Counted from the stretch's first letter, positions 38,546-47,197 are shown. The stretch: DNA of 64,000 nt from an uncultured Ectothiorhodospiraceae bacterium (GCA_947260005.1 CAMYOL010000029.1:125077-189076); one strand, 5' to 3'. The notes: a model not told the origin generated them from the sequence alone. Numbers and translations: made by a program.

Positions 38546-39929
38546 GCTGTTCCTCATCAAATAACCTGGCTAACTCTGCCTGAGTCAGCTTACCCTGGCT
38601 ATTATAAGGAAAATCAGGTACATAACGCCACTTCCGGGGTAAAGTTACGCGATCAAAATAGCCTGCTAAATAATCACGCAGGCGCTCAGAAAATTCCCTG
38701 CGTGTGAGCTGGGCGAATAACTGTTGCCCCACGTCACTGAGTCTGCAAACCACGCCCAGGATGGTACGATGTCCTGGCAATACGGTGACTTTAGCCTGTT
38801 CGATGAACTCATGTTGTCCAAGAACGGCTTCCATGCGGTCCAATGAAATGCGTTTTTCTTCTAATTTAACGATGCGATCCAGACGCCCCAATAATTTGAA
38901 GTTTGTCTCAGATTTCAGCTCGACCGCATCCCCCATTTCATACCAGTCGTCACTGAAACAAAAAGGCGATTTGATCGACAATGCACCATTTGTCGGCTCG
39001 CGTCTCAACTGAACTTCATCAAATTTTTGCCACAATACCTCTTTCACAGCAGATTGTTGTCGAAATGCAATTCCGCCAGTTTCCGTACTACCAAGAACCT
39101 CAATGGGCGTCGTCAGAAATTCCTGCCCATATAAGGCGGCCGTTTCGAGTTCCAAAGGCCCACCAGAAGAATAGATGACCTTAACATACTCTTGCATTAT
39201 TTCTTTATTTAAGACACTAGCCATGCGTTTTAAATAGGCCGGGCTTGAAATTAAAACTATCTTGCCATGCTGTTTTGCTATCGACGTAATTTGTTCAGGA
39301 TATTCGATATTTTCTGCCATGAAGGTTCGCTTCGCCATCGCTGGCCACAACACCCTGAACAACAAACCATATATATGTTGGTGCGATACGGTACTAATGA
39401 CCACTTTATCGTTAACTAACTCACCCCATTGTCTTTCTAAACAACAAAGCTCTGATTCTAAGGTCGCCAATGACTTACGGATCTGCTTAGGCTCCCCCGT
39501 CGAGCCAGAGGTACATATCTGAATAAATTGTGCGTCGGGGTCAATACGGACATCGTCAGGTTCAGAATCGCCCGCTAAATCAGATAGATTGATAATGGGT
39601 AATTCAATCTCAATATCTAAATCCGTCAGGACAGCCTGTGCACCCTGAATGGTTTCAGACAACATTCCAATTAAATTATTTGGCGGTAGCAGGATCTCTT
39701 TTTTTGCAGATATAAGTGCGAGCAAACCGACAAAAAAAAACAGGGTAGAATCGGTTGCCAGAATCCATTGTGAATGTTTCGTAGTTAGCAGTTTTTTGCG
39801 TAATATGAACACATGCTTACGCAGTGATAACCAGTTGACGGTTTCACATGCACTGAAACTTATAATACGATCGTTATGATCATTTAATAATTGTTCAAAA
39901 TTAAACAGTTCAGCTTTAACAACCGTCAT
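38538..39929 (-). CDS. apeH: AMP-dependent aryl-acid/ACP ligase (ApeH-like)
   Basis: A 463-residue adenylate-forming enzyme. The phosphate loop is ICTSGSTGEPKQI; later motifs are GSTETGG and the hinge region LLGRLDRIVKLEEKRI. Shorter than typical acyl-CoA ligases, as in APE loci, where it activates the aryl starter acid and loads it on the carrier protein. Its start overlaps the downstream-reading membrane gene by four bases. Confidence 0.92.
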   Translation of the reverse strand: MTVVKAELFNFEQLLNDHNDRIISFSACETVNWLSLRKHVFILRKKLLTTKHSQWILATDSTLFFFVGLLALISAKKEILLPPNNLIGMLSETIQGAQAVLTDLDIEIELPIINLSDLAGDSEPDDVRIDPDAQFIQICTSGSTGEPKQIRKSLATLESELCCLERQWGELVNDKVVISTVSHQHIYGLLFRVLWPAMAKRTFMAENIEYPEQITSIAKQHGKIVLISSPAYLKRMASVLNKEIMQEYVKVIYSSGGPLELETAALYGQEFLTTPIEVLGSTETGGIAFRQQSAVKEVLWQKFDEVQLRREPTNGALSIKSPFCFSDDWYEMGDAVELKSETNFKLLGRLDRIVKLEEKRISLDRMEAVLGQHEFIEQAKVTVLPGHRTILGVVCRLSDVGQQLFAQLTRREFSERLRDYLAGYFDRVTLPRKWRYVPDFPYNSQGKLTQAELARLFDEEQHD

Positions 39930-40489
39930 TTTTCTGGCTCAACAAAGAATTTTCGCAGCAAAACTTCTAACGCTAATATCGTGCCCATTATGATATAGGA
40001 AATCAAACCGTTATAGAGTGTCCACAGCTCCATCGAGCCATAAATAACCGTCCAACTTGAAATTAAGGCATTAATTACAAAAAAAACTGTCCAGATAATA
40101 GTGACGTTGCGAGTATAGATGACACCGGAAGCCGGTAAATCTTTACGATGACTTCGCGCTATTTGTTCAATAATACTTGGAGGAGAAATTAATGAGGCAG
40201 CAAACACCAGGAAAAAAACAATATTTAATCCGACTGGATACCACTTTAGATATTCGACCGAGTTAGAAACCCAGGTGAGTATAGCAAGTGTACCACCGAT
40301 CAAAACTGTGAAAATAATCTGAAGTCTTGCGGTTTTATTATTCTTCCGGCTAAACACCACACGTACAGCAAAAAGCCCAATTAAAAACAAACCCAGTTGG
40401 GCAGGAGAAAAATAATTTATACCAAAGTAGATAAAAACAGGGTAGAGAAATAACAGTACAACGACAATAACCTTAACGAGGTTATACAT
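39926..40489 (-). CDS. APE-operon membrane protein (COG4648-like)
   Basis: A 187-residue protein with five or six membrane helices and no catalytic motif. The pattern YPVGLNIVFFLVFAASL and the IIWTVFFVINALI helix match the uncharacterised membrane protein always seen next to the ACP genes of aryl-polyene loci (apeG position). Role unknown; it may recruit the soluble enzymes to the membrane (inference). Confidence 0.85.
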   Translation of the reverse strand: MYNLVKVIVVVLLFLYPVFIYFGINYFSPAQLGLFLIGLFAVRVVFSRKNNKTARLQIIFTVLIGGTLAILTWVSNSVEYLKWYPVGLNIVFFLVFAASLISPPSIIEQIARSHRKDLPASGVIYTRNVTIIWTVFFVINALISSWTVIYGSMELWTLYNGLISYIIMGTILALEVLLRKFFVEPEK

Positions 40490-40744
40490 TTAGTCTTCTA
40501 ACAAATTATGTATTATGTCGACAACATCCCCAACAGTACGAACAGCTTTAAACTCTTCTGGCTTGGCCATTTTCCCAGTAATATCTTTTAGTTTAATGAC
40601 TAAATCAACAGCATCGATACTGTCTAAATCCAGATCATCATAAAGGTGCGAGCTTAATTCAACATCACTTTTATCTACCTCAAATAATTCTTCGAGTACA
40701 TCTTTGATCTGTTCGAATATTTCGTCTTTCGTCTGCTTTGACAA
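40490..40744 (-). CDS. apeF: Acyl carrier protein (ApeF-like)
   Basis: An 84-residue acidic carrier protein. The phosphopantetheine serine is in DLDLDSIDAVDL. The reading frame starts with TTG; there is no in-frame ATG upstream. The following membrane gene begins immediately (TAAATG-like junction). Confidence 0.92.
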   Translation of the reverse strand: MSKQTKDEIFEQIKDVLEELFEVDKSDVELSSHLYDDLDLDSIDAVDLVIKLKDITGKMAKPEEFKAVRTVGDVVDIIHNLLED

Positions 40745-40758
40745 CGTACCAATCCCAT

Positions 40759-41016
40759 TTAACTTTTATTTTCAGAAACAAATTTTGCTAAATTTTTTAC
40801 TGAGGCAAACAATTCTCGTGTCTGCTCCCCCTCAGCTTCAATTTTTACACCGTAACGCTTTTGTAATGCCACACCAAGCTCTAGCGCATCTATCGAATCT
40901 AAACCCAGACCATCTACAAATAACGGCTCTTCAGAATTTATGTCGTCGGTCGTAATATCTTCTAAATCAAGCACCTCGATAATCAGGGCTTTAAGCTCTA
41001 GCTCTAATGATTCCAA
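40759..41016 (-). CDS. apeE: Acyl carrier protein (ApeE-like)
   Basis: An 85-residue carrier protein with the modified serine in GLGLDSIDALEL. No ATG exists at the expected start; TTG before ESLELELKALIIE matches the family start and has AGAGG ten bases upstream. A GTG ten codons earlier is an alternative. It overlaps the acyltransferase gene by 26 bases. Confidence 0.88.
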   Translation of the reverse strand: MESLELELKALIIEVLDLEDITTDDINSEEPLFVDGLGLDSIDALELGVALQKRYGVKIEAEGEQTRELFASVKNLAKFVSENKS

Positions 41017-41794
41017 ACTGGTCCAGCCTCTTGGTAAAATAATCACGTAAATATCTAGTTAAGCGTCGCGAAGTTAATGTCGCTGGCTCATCACTCATCA
41101 CTATTTCGCTGATATCGAGTGGATCGCCGACTTCCGCCGTTAAACAAAAGGGACGACTGGGGATATGATACCACTTATGCGCCTTGGTTAATGTAGGCGG
41201 ATCGCAGGTTATTGTGACTGGGACGACCTCTGCACCGCTGCGTGTGGCAATATGTGCGGCTCCGCGCTGAAAACTCAACGCTTTGCCAGGCACGGAACGA
41301 GTTCCTTCCGGAAAAATGACCAGATTATCACCTGCCTTTAAGGCCTCTGCACATTCATCGATAATCGCCTCAGTGCCATCATTGTTGATATACCCTGCTG
41401 CTTTAACGGCCCCCTTTAAAAATGGGTCTTTAAATAAGCTCTTTTTAACCACACAGTTTGTACGCTTTAAGAGTGATATCAACAAGACCACGTCCACCAG
41501 GGTCGGATGATTGGCAAGTATTAGTTTGGCATTATTGTTGTTCAGCTTGGCCATTCCCTCGACATTCATACGCATGATACCCAGGATGACCATTTGCCAG
41601 AGAAAAAACTTAAATGAATAATGAATCACGGCCTGGGCACGATGATGTTTTAGTTGCGCATTTGGTGAAAATACGTCAATAAGATTAATCACGGGAAAGA
41701 CAAAGAGTGCCAGTAGTAAACCACCGACGCTAAAGGTAATAAAACACCAGCCAGTTGCGATCAATCGCCAGACATAAAAAAGTTTATTTAACAT
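40991..41794 (-). CDS. 1-acylglycerol-3-phosphate acyltransferase-like protein (PlsC family)
   Basis: A 267-residue membrane acyltransferase with an N-terminal helix (residues 8-35) and the motifs NHPTLVDVVLL (HX4D) and FPEGTRSVPGK. In APE loci (ApeD position) it is expected to esterify the polyene or its lipid. The start chosen, MLNKLFYVW, has GGAAG upstream and overlaps the ApeC gene by 11 bases. Confidence 0.9.
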   Translation of the reverse strand: MLNKLFYVWRLIATGWCFITFSVGGLLLALFVFPVINLIDVFSPNAQLKHHRAQAVIHYSFKFFLWQMVILGIMRMNVEGMAKLNNNNAKLILANHPTLVDVVLLISLLKRTNCVVKKSLFKDPFLKGAVKAAGYINNDGTEAIIDECAEALKAGDNLVIFPEGTRSVPGKALSFQRGAAHIATRSGAEVVPVTITCDPPTLTKAHKWYHIPSRPFCLTAEVGDPLDISEIVMSDEPATLTSRRLTRYLRDYFTKRLDQFGIIRARA

Positions 41795-42500
41795 TAAATT
41801 GCCACTTCCAGTTATTGATTTCACCCATCGTTGAGCACACCGGGTGTCCTTCTAGTAAACAACCGATTAAAGGATCTATCGGATCTTTATCGATTAATTC
41901 AACCTTTTTCTCTATTTGTTCTAACTGCACACGTTTCAGAAAAGTACGGTTACTATCGTTATCAAGCCTCACCATTGCCGCAAATCCATGTAGCTGGTTA
42001 ATCGCAACAAAATCTGCCAATTCGTTCGGCACTTTATCGTCGGCAAAAACAACCAGTACTTTACTCACCTCTTCTCGTTGCAATAACGCATAAGCTTCAA
42101 CGAAGCACATCGCTATGCTGTCCAGACCCGCGGCGATTGAGGTACAGGCAGCGGTATTTTGATTGTTGATTGAGTGCAAGCCTACAGCCGTATTATGTAC
42201 TGAGGCACTAAACCCAGCCGGTGACACCACTTGCTCATCCACAATGCTTTGTAGTAAACCTTGAGTTGTCATCAGCTCGCCATGCTGAGAACCAAAGACA
42301 CAATTGCCCTGGTACTCCGGGCTAATCGTATAGGCCAGACGTAAACTCAATCGACTCAATGAACTCAGTCGACGCCGTTTTATAGCCGGCAAAAATTTAA
42401 CGTCCGTCGCTGTATCCCGGTCCAGTAATTCAACTGCATTATGTTGAAGCCAATTAGGAGAAAACGCGCACCATGCTTCTAAAGCGAAGTTTATTCTCAA
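41784..42500 (-). CDS. apeC: Short ketosynthase-like protein (ApeC, chain-length-factor type)
   Basis: A 238-residue protein corresponding to the N-terminal half of a ketosynthase only. NQNTAACTSIAAG keeps a cysteine (119) where full KS enzymes have the nucleophile, but the C-terminal histidine motifs are absent, so it cannot act alone. In known systems ApeC forms a heterodimer with ApeO. The first gene of the operon starts at TTG with GGGA eight bases upstream; an in-frame TAG just upstream rules out a longer form. Confidence 0.88.
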   Translation of the reverse strand: MRINFALEAWCAFSPNWLQHNAVELLDRDTATDVKFLPAIKRRRLSSLSRLSLRLAYTISPEYQGNCVFGSQHGELMTTQGLLQSIVDEQVVSPAGFSASVHNTAVGLHSINNQNTAACTSIAAGLDSIAMCFVEAYALLQREEVSKVLVVFADDKVPNELADFVAINQLHGFAAMVRLDNDSNRTFLKRVQLEQIEKKVELIDKDPIDPLIGCLLEGHPVCSTMGEINNWKWQFNVK

Positions 42501-42525
42501 AATCTATCCCGTCTAATGCCATATA

Positions 42526-42567
42526 ATTATAATGGTTATTGGCAATAAATACACACGATATGTGTGT
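42526..42567 (-). promoter_or_regulatory. Candidate promoter and operator of the APE operon
   Basis: On the minus strand a perfect TATAAT (42526-42531) lies about 26 bases before the apeC start. Upstream is an inverted repeat ACACAC-N5-GTGTGT (42551-42567) that overlaps the place for a -35 box, which itself is poor. This is the layout of a regulated promoter; no regulator gene is adjacent. Inference from sequence only. Confidence 0.45.
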
Positions 42568-42686
42568 TATGCAGCGAAATTTTAGTGCTCACACTACTAA
42601 ATGGCAACCGTTAACAACTGGATGAAAACAGAAAAATACCGCCTGAAAAGCGGATTATTAATTACTATTAAACTTCGAAAGGAATG

Positions 42687-43364
42687 CTACTCGGTAATCA
42701 TGATTTTATGGATTGAGCGGATATTACGCACCCATGGGGACCATTTTCGAAGGTCCTGGGGCAAATCCGCTATGGCCGATTTGGCCGAATGTACTGAGTT
42801 ATAGGAGCCGTATACCAGTGCATACCAGCGCTCACCCTGACGCATCGAACTATAATATCCAGCTTTACCGCTCAGATTATTGAGTGAGTAGTATTTCTCA
42901 ATGAGCTCTTTATTCGTGCTGCTGGCAAGTTGAAGCGTGTAATGCTTAGGATTTTGCGAAGCCACCCATTCCTGGGGACCGGATATTAACGAGGTAACCG
43001 ACAAAGGTTGTTGGGTCGCCTGCACCCCATTGGTATTTAACCGTTGGTAGGCCTCGACCATACCCTGGCGAGCCGCCATGGTTAACCAGTAGTTTGACAT
43101 GTTGTTATCTGCATTGACGCCATCGCCCTGCTGGTATAACAAGGCAAGATTGTATTGTGCGATCGCATCACCATCGTTCGCCAACTGTTGCCATAGATTG
43201 ACCGCTGTTTTGAAATCACCTTTTGCCTGGGCATCCAGGGCCTGAAGTGCGCTTGCCATTGAAAACGGGGTATAAAATAAACTAAATAAAACAATGAACG
43301 CCGCTAAATTAAACACAGGGAACCCACATCGATCTCTTAACTCAGGTAATTCAGTGCCCAACAT
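42687..43364 (-). CDS. Sel1-repeat and SPOR-domain protein
   Basis: A 225-residue exported or membrane-anchored protein. A hydrophobic segment lies at about 18-37; two Sel1-like units follow (KGDFKTAVNLWQQLANDGD, DNNMSNYWLTMAARQG); the C-terminal 80 residues form a SPOR domain (HYTLQLASS, ERWYALVYGSY) that binds denuded septal peptidoglycan. Suggests a role in cell division or envelope. It lies directly upstream of the APE promoter region but is not part of that operon. Confidence 0.85.
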   Translation of the reverse strand: MLGTELPELRDRCGFPVFNLAAFIVLFSLFYTPFSMASALQALDAQAKGDFKTAVNLWQQLANDGDAIAQYNLALLYQQGDGVNADNNMSNYWLTMAARQGMVEAYQRLNTNGVQATQQPLSVTSLISGPQEWVASQNPKHYTLQLASSTNKELIEKYYSLNNLSGKAGYYSSMRQGERWYALVYGSYNSVHSAKSAIADLPQDLRKWSPWVRNIRSIHKIMITE

Positions 43365-43407
43365 CTATAGCGATTCCATCTGCAAATTAGGTAATATCAC
43401 GGGGGGA

Positions 43408-43848
43408 TCAGCAATTCTCAATTAAAGTCTCTTTGTAGTTTAGCCGAGTACACGCATTAAGCCAGTCATACAAAAGCAGGTTACATTGTCTTTTTTCATC
43501 AGGCACAAACATACCTTCATTTGGATAAGGGTATTTATACTGAATACTGTGTTGACCTTGATAACTGATTACTTCGGCCAGGCGAGCATCTTGATAAATC
43601 CGGATGGTAAAAACTACATCGGCCAGCAACACATCTGTCTCGCTAAATTTCTGGGATATTTTAAGTAGTATCGTATAACGCGTGTCTTCCAGTATTTCGA
43701 GCTCAACAGGATAGCAACCTAACTCAAATTGAACGCGTTCCATTTCCAATAAGCGCGTCTCATCCAGCATCGCCATAAGCGCACTGTAGTTTCGCTCGAA
43801 ATACCACATCGGATCTCGCAATCGATCATTTTTAATAGAATGAGACAT
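43408..43848 (-). CDS. DUF1249 family protein (YqiB-like)
   Basis: A 146-residue soluble protein. Typical DUF1249 features are the opening LRDPMWYFERNYSALMAML and the C-terminal NEGMFVPDEKRQCNLLLYDW. The chosen ATG has AGGTG upstream. The family is found in gammaproteobacteria, with no known biochemical role. It lies 43 bases upstream of the SPOR gene in the same direction. Confidence 0.9.
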   Translation of the reverse strand: MSHSIKNDRLRDPMWYFERNYSALMAMLDETRLLEMERVQFELGCYPVELEILEDTRYTILLKISQKFSETDVLLADVVFTIRIYQDARLAEVISYQGQHSIQYKYPYPNEGMFVPDEKRQCNLLLYDWLNACTRLNYKETLIENC

Positions 43849-44109
43849 CGGCACCTATTATCGATATTTGTTATTAACTCATGTCGGCAAGTTAACCGTT
43901 AAACTTGAAACTTTTATGAATTTATTATTTTCTGAGTGTGATTGTCAATCTTGACATTAACGGAAAGGAAAAATATTCCAGACTCTCATACCCATTACAC
44001 CCATTTTAAAATTATAAACAGGTATAACGGGCGAAAATCAAAATATTATTATAAGAATTCCCCAATCCAGGGGAGTAACTGTGTATTTATTATCAAATAA
44101 GCAGTAAAT

Positions 44110-44760
44110 TTAATTAAAAATCGGTTCCAAACGAGAAAGATCATTAATCACTTTCCATTCGCCTTCTCCGGTTTGCACCCGAAGCTCCCAGGCTTCAAGA
44201 CGATCAAGGTATTCACGCGGGTCTATATTATCTGAACGTAACTTGGTTACATTCACAGCAATCACTTGATATCCTGTCAGCTGTAACGGTATATCGCGAA
44301 CAAAACCTTTTTTCAGTTCTTCTTTTAAATCAGAAAATATTAATATGGTTTTCTTACGGGTACCAGCCTCGTTTAAATATTCAATGGCCTGTAAAATTCC
44401 TCCGGTTATGTCGGTATAAGAACTCGGCTTGGCGGTTTTAATAAACTTGTCGATAACATCACGAAATTTCCGTTTTTGCTTATTCGTCATACTGGGACGA
44501 TCATCAAAAAACTGCTTATAGACAATATCTTTTTCACTAAAGCTCCCAGTATCTACTCTGGCAACCGCAAAAGTATCGCCTGGGTTGAGCTTTGATAAAG
44601 TGAAATTAATAATTTTTTGAGCTTGCAACAACTCTTTAGTGTAAGTACCCGAGGTATCGACCAACATGTAAACGCCCTGATTATTTGGGCCCGTCGGTTG
44701 TTCTGAACAACTTAACAAAAAAAATGCGAATAAAATAAGTATGAATTTTCTAAAGCTCAT
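44110..44760 (-). CDS. von Willebrand A-type lipoprotein
   Basis: A 216-residue lipoprotein: lipobox LLSC (cysteine 18) followed by a VWA fold with a complete MIDAS: Asp35-Thr-Ser37-Gly-Thr39, Thr116 (SYTD) and Asp144 (FSDLKEE). Such domains bind a metal ion and a partner protein. It is encoded with an 11-base overlap after a large membrane protein, so the two are made together. The lipid anchor puts the VWA domain in the periplasm. Function unknown. Confidence 0.88.
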   Translation of the reverse strand: MSFRKFILILFAFFLLSCSEQPTGPNNQGVYMLVDTSGTYTKELLQAQKIINFTLSKLNPGDTFAVARVDTGSFSEKDIVYKQFFDDRPSMTNKQKRKFRDVIDKFIKTAKPSSYTDITGGILQAIEYLNEAGTRKKTILIFSDLKEELKKGFVRDIPLQLTGYQVIAVNVTKLRSDNIDPREYLDRLEAWELRVQTGEGEWKVINDLSRLEPIFN

Positions 44761-46213
44761 TACTTGCTCCCTTTTTTAAGAATACTGATGAGGCATCAGT
44801 AGCCGCATCGTCTTTGGCGTGTTTCGATTTTATTATTCGTTCAATCCACAGCGGTCCAAATATAATTAAATCATATATTTGTACCAGTGAATTTGAGAAA
44901 AAACGCACGACATTTCCGATCAAACGTAAGATCCAGGCTATTGCTCTTAATGTTCCAACACCCATCAAACCAAATACCGTACGCATAGAATGCACAAAAG
45001 TCTCAAGTGGAATTGCAACAAACATTAATGCAAAGGGTAAGACAAAACCCATTCCCATTTGCGCAACGGTTGTGATCCATAAATAACTATTAGTTGCATC
45101 GGCATAACCTCCTTCAGTCGTACCCGTTAACGCCGCCACAACTTTAGAATCATCTTCCATTAACATTTCGCGCATAAAGGCCAACCCAGCTTCGACCAAC
45201 GCCAGGAATAGGAGGATAGAGAAAAACACCCACACCAGACGCAAACGCACCTTATCATTTAATGCGCCTATCACCGGAAACAATCGGGTGATCCGTAATG
45301 TTTCCATTAAAAACAAACCCATGGCCAATTCAACCAGGATAATGACCATTGCGGCAATATTATTTATCGCAAAACCCATTATCTCACTGGTACCACCGAC
45401 CATCTCAGCCATCGGACGAGCTATTAAATTAAAATTAATAAAAGCGCCACCAATGGCTATGGCAAGTACAAGTAGTGAAATAAAAAATTGAGTTAGCGAG
45501 GAAGAAGATAAACTGCGTACCGCACGATCGGTCTTAGAAATAATATTTTCGTATTCTTCCATATGACGATCGATAGTCGTTGAACGCGCCAGTAAGCTGG
45601 TGACATTTTTATCAACCTGCCCTAGCACACTCTTTACTTTACGCCAGTGTGGCATCATCGTTTTTAAATGTTCATGACGTTTATGACTTGATTTGCGATA
45701 AGCCTCAATCGCCTGGGTATTGGCCTTGACCATCGAAATATGGATATCTTCCAGAATGCTCGCCACCATCGGATCTTTACCAGGTATTTTTGCTACCGCA
45801 TCGACGGCTTTAACCCAGGCTGGGGGTTCCGGTGGCACTTCGGTACTTTCTTTATAATCATCATCGATGATAGTGATTTCTTCGCTCAACTGGCGATGCA
45901 AGGCCGGATATTCCGATAAATCTCGGCGAACGGTCCCATCCACTCGATCGAATTCGCGTTCTATGATCCGTTCAACGGCTTCACGTCCCTGTTCTAATAA
46001 CACTTCACGATTACGTTGATTAAGTCGATCTTCAGCACCCATCACCGCTCGCGACGTCAGGCGCATGGCGTTATGAATCACTCGGCTCACTGAAATAATA
46101 GCCAAATGAGCTGGCGAGCGAGCAAAGTACATAATTGCCACAATACCAACAACCCAGATCAACCCTGCTAAAAAGGGATTCGGCACAATCAAAAATATGT
46201 CATTAAAACTCAT
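44750..46213 (-). CDS. Uncharacterised polytopic membrane protein with long coiled region
   Basis: A 487-residue protein. Helix 1 is at about 13-30; a charged, helical stretch of some 200 residues follows (40-235, many heptad-like positions, likely coiled coil); then about five further helices (around 240-262, 280-305, 326-348, 378-405, 415-435) end in a basic tail. No enzyme motif. AAGGAG lies before the ATG. Coupled to the VWA lipoprotein gene. Not recognised as any named family. Confidence 0.85.
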   Translation of the reverse strand: MSFNDIFLIVPNPFLAGLIWVVGIVAIMYFARSPAHLAIISVSRVIHNAMRLTSRAVMGAEDRLNQRNREVLLEQGREAVERIIEREFDRVDGTVRRDLSEYPALHRQLSEEITIIDDDYKESTEVPPEPPAWVKAVDAVAKIPGKDPMVASILEDIHISMVKANTQAIEAYRKSSHKRHEHLKTMMPHWRKVKSVLGQVDKNVTSLLARSTTIDRHMEEYENIISKTDRAVRSLSSSSLTQFFISLLVLAIAIGGAFINFNLIARPMAEMVGGTSEIMGFAINNIAAMVIILVELAMGLFLMETLRITRLFPVIGALNDKVRLRLVWVFFSILLFLALVEAGLAFMREMLMEDDSKVVAALTGTTEGGYADATNSYLWITTVAQMGMGFVLPFALMFVAIPLETFVHSMRTVFGLMGVGTLRAIAWILRLIGNVVRFFSNSLVQIYDLIIFGPLWIERIIKSKHAKDDAATDASSVFLKKGASNEL

Positions 46214-46249
46214 TCATTATCTCCTTCAAGGACAACGGTATTCCCCCTG

Positions 46250-46318
46250 CTCGGCAGGAAGTCTAAGGCTGCATTGGGCTGCGTAACTGCCGAGTGGTTC
46301 ACATATCCAAAATGGATA
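46250..46318 (-). promoter_or_regulatory. Structured leader upstream of the membrane/VWA pair
   Basis: On the minus strand a perfect 6-bp hairpin (TATCCA, loop TTT, TGGATA; 46304-46318) is followed by an 8-bp stem CTCGGCAG/CTGCCGAG (46287-46294 with 46250-46257) closing a 29-base region with the direct repeat GCAGCC. Then comes CAGGGGGAATACCG. It lies between fliA and the membrane gene. It could be a leader RNA or protein-binding site; it does not match a riboswitch class I know. Confidence 0.4.
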
Positions 46319-46398
46319 CGCAACTGAGACAGTCAAAAGATACTATATAAATAAGAATAAACGTTAATGTTGGATTCGCCAGTAGCAATGGCTAATAT

Positions 46399-47151
46399 TT
46401 AGCCGTATTCCTGCACTTCTGGCTCAATAAATTCTGAAAGTGTCGATCGCATCCGGGTATGGGCCTGACTCATCAATTGGCTGACACGGGACTCACTGAC
46501 GCCCAGCACGCTGCCAATTTCTTTTAAATTAAGTTCTTCATCGTAGTATAAACTGATAATAAGCTGTTCTCGATCAGGTAATGTCTTTATCGCATCCACC
46601 AGGTATTGTTTAAACTCAGCTTTTTGAATCCCGCCGAGTGGACCCTGAACAGATTCATCGGTCACCCCGTCACTGAAACTCTGGTCTTCATATTCAACTT
46701 CAACAAAATTAAACACCCTGCAGGTATTGGTCTCTAAAACCAGCTGGTGATATTCCTCTAACGATATATCCAGTGCCTCAGCAATGTCAGCAGGCTTAGC
46801 ATCACGCCCCGTACGGGCCTCAATCTTGTTCACCGCCGCCATCATGTCACGGGCTTTGCGATGAACTGATTTTGGTGCCCAATCATTGCGGCGTAACTCA
46901 TCCAGCATCGAGCCACGTATTCGAATCGATGCATAGGTTTCAAAACTGGCTCCCTGGCTGGGATCATAGTGTGAAGCAGCATCCATCAGGCCCATCAATC
47001 CGGCCTGGATTAGATCATCGACCAGGACACAGGCTGGTAATCTGGCGGAGAGATGATAGGCAATCTTTTTGACCAGCTCGGCATGCTGCTCAACAAGTGC
47101 GTTCAGATCGACCCCACCAGCCTGATCATATGTTTTTGCTTTATTCGCCAT
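46399..47151 (-). CDS. fliA: Flagellar sigma factor FliA (sigma-28)
   Basis: A 250-residue sigma-70 family factor for late flagellar and chemotaxis genes. Region 2 shows LIQAGLMGLMDAASHYD and FETYASIRIRGSMLDELR; region 4 shows LNLKEIGSVLGVSESRVSQL. The WAPKSVHRKAR stretch is typical of FliA. It lies 46 bases after cheB, at the end of the che operon. A matching sigma-28 promoter precedes cheY. Confidence 0.96.
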   Translation of the reverse strand: MANKAKTYDQAGGVDLNALVEQHAELVKKIAYHLSARLPACVLVDDLIQAGLMGLMDAASHYDPSQGASFETYASIRIRGSMLDELRRNDWAPKSVHRKARDMMAAVNKIEARTGRDAKPADIAEALDISLEEYHQLVLETNTCRVFNFVEVEYEDQSFSDGVTDESVQGPLGGIQKAEFKQYLVDAIKTLPDREQLIISLYYDEELNLKEIGSVLGVSESRVSQLMSQAHTRMRSTLSEFIEPEVQEYG

Positions 47152-47197
47152 AAATAGGGATTTCCTTTTGTCTTGTATTACTATGCAAAAATCGGTC

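Noticed and set aside
46250-46318. c-di-GMP (GEMM) riboswitch
   Set aside because: Two hairpins near motility genes suggested it, but the conserved GEMM core sequences are not seen.
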